DNA of 12,248 bases from JACMOY01 sp046590855 (GTDB lineage: Bacteria; Actinomycetota; Actinomycetes; Actinomycetales; Angustibacteraceae), in assembly GCA_046590855.1 (NCBI GenBank), contig JBKJTJ010000058.1, positions 1 through 12,248 on the forward strand, in the 5' to 3' direction. Position numbers and translations under genes: made by a program. The notes beneath the pieces are model-generated. The model saw only the letters and a list, made by a program, of their open reading frames with translations, ran no database searches and was not told the DNA's origin. Positions 12,178 through 12,248 of this stretch are shown in pieces. The first letter of the stretch is position 1, and each line of letters begins with the position of its first letter.

Positions 12178-12248
12178 GAGTGGACCACGTGCAACCTGCA
12201 GGCGCCGTGATGCGACGTGAAGATTAGCACGCAGGCCGGTGCGTCCCG
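12178..12248 (-). promoter_or_regulatory. Upstream region of tRNA-Leu with a possible -10
   Basis: These last 71 bases hold no gene that I can see. On the minus strand, TAATCT (plus 12226-12221) fits the -10 pattern and would start a transcript about 35 bases before the tRNA 5' end. No convincing -35 lies the usual 16-18 bases further upstream. Confidence 0.35.

Noticed and set aside
1..12248. CRISPR array, insertion sequence, prophage, toxin-antitoxin or biosynthetic cluster
   Set aside because: No regularly spaced direct repeats, transposase or integrase motifs, or modular biosynthetic enzymes are visible anywhere in the window.

Overview
The window comes from a very GC-rich genome and reads as a chromosomal segment of an actinobacterium (Actinomycetota). 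The evidence is the strong G/C bias at third codon positions, the dominance of GTG start codons, putative leaderless promoters of the TANNNT-N6-GTG type, a class II (SIRT4-like) sirtuin, a WS/DGAT storage-lipid acyltransferase, and a tRNA gene without an encoded CCA end. The genus cannot be fixed from the sequence alone. I see no insertion sequence, phage gene, CRISPR array or rRNA, and no stretch over 300 bases lacks a gene.

Left block (1-4506, all plus strand): the 3' part of a HelD-type UvrD-like ATPase that recycles RNA polymerase, an RlmA-type 23S rRNA guanine-N1 methyltransferase, and peptide chain release factor 3 (prfC). All three service the transcription and translation machinery. 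prfC appears to have its own leaderless promoter, whose -10 hexamer begins with the stop codon of the methyltransferase gene.

Centre (4507-8025, plus): a 148-bp intergenic region holds a nested inverted repeat (two 19-bp arms, each itself a hairpin), a small dyad and a second leaderless promoter. These precede a two-gene operon for a MoxR-like AAA+ ATPase and a von Willebrand factor A (VWA) protein. Such pairs act as ATP-driven, metal-dependent chaperones or activators of other complexes, but the client is not apparent here.

Right-centre (8027-11638): the VWA gene converges on a class II sirtuin gene with one base between the stop codons. The sirtuin gene lies downstream of a WS/DGAT acyltransferase on the minus strand and has its own putative leaderless -10. 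A diguanylate cyclase (GAF-GAF-GGDEF with an intact I-site) is transcribed divergently from the acyltransferase.

Right end (11639-12248): two perfect palindromes (14 and 30 bp) follow the cyclase gene. Then come a leader with two mutually exclusive hairpins, a strong Shine-Dalgarno and a 67-residue conserved-looking small protein. A terminator-type hairpin separates that gene from a minus-strand tRNA-Leu(GAG). The gene content is mostly of familiar families. The points most worth checking are the nested repeat at 4527-4587, the repeated leaderless promoter geometry, the MoxR-VWA pair with Asn in its Walker B, and the structured region around the small protein gene.
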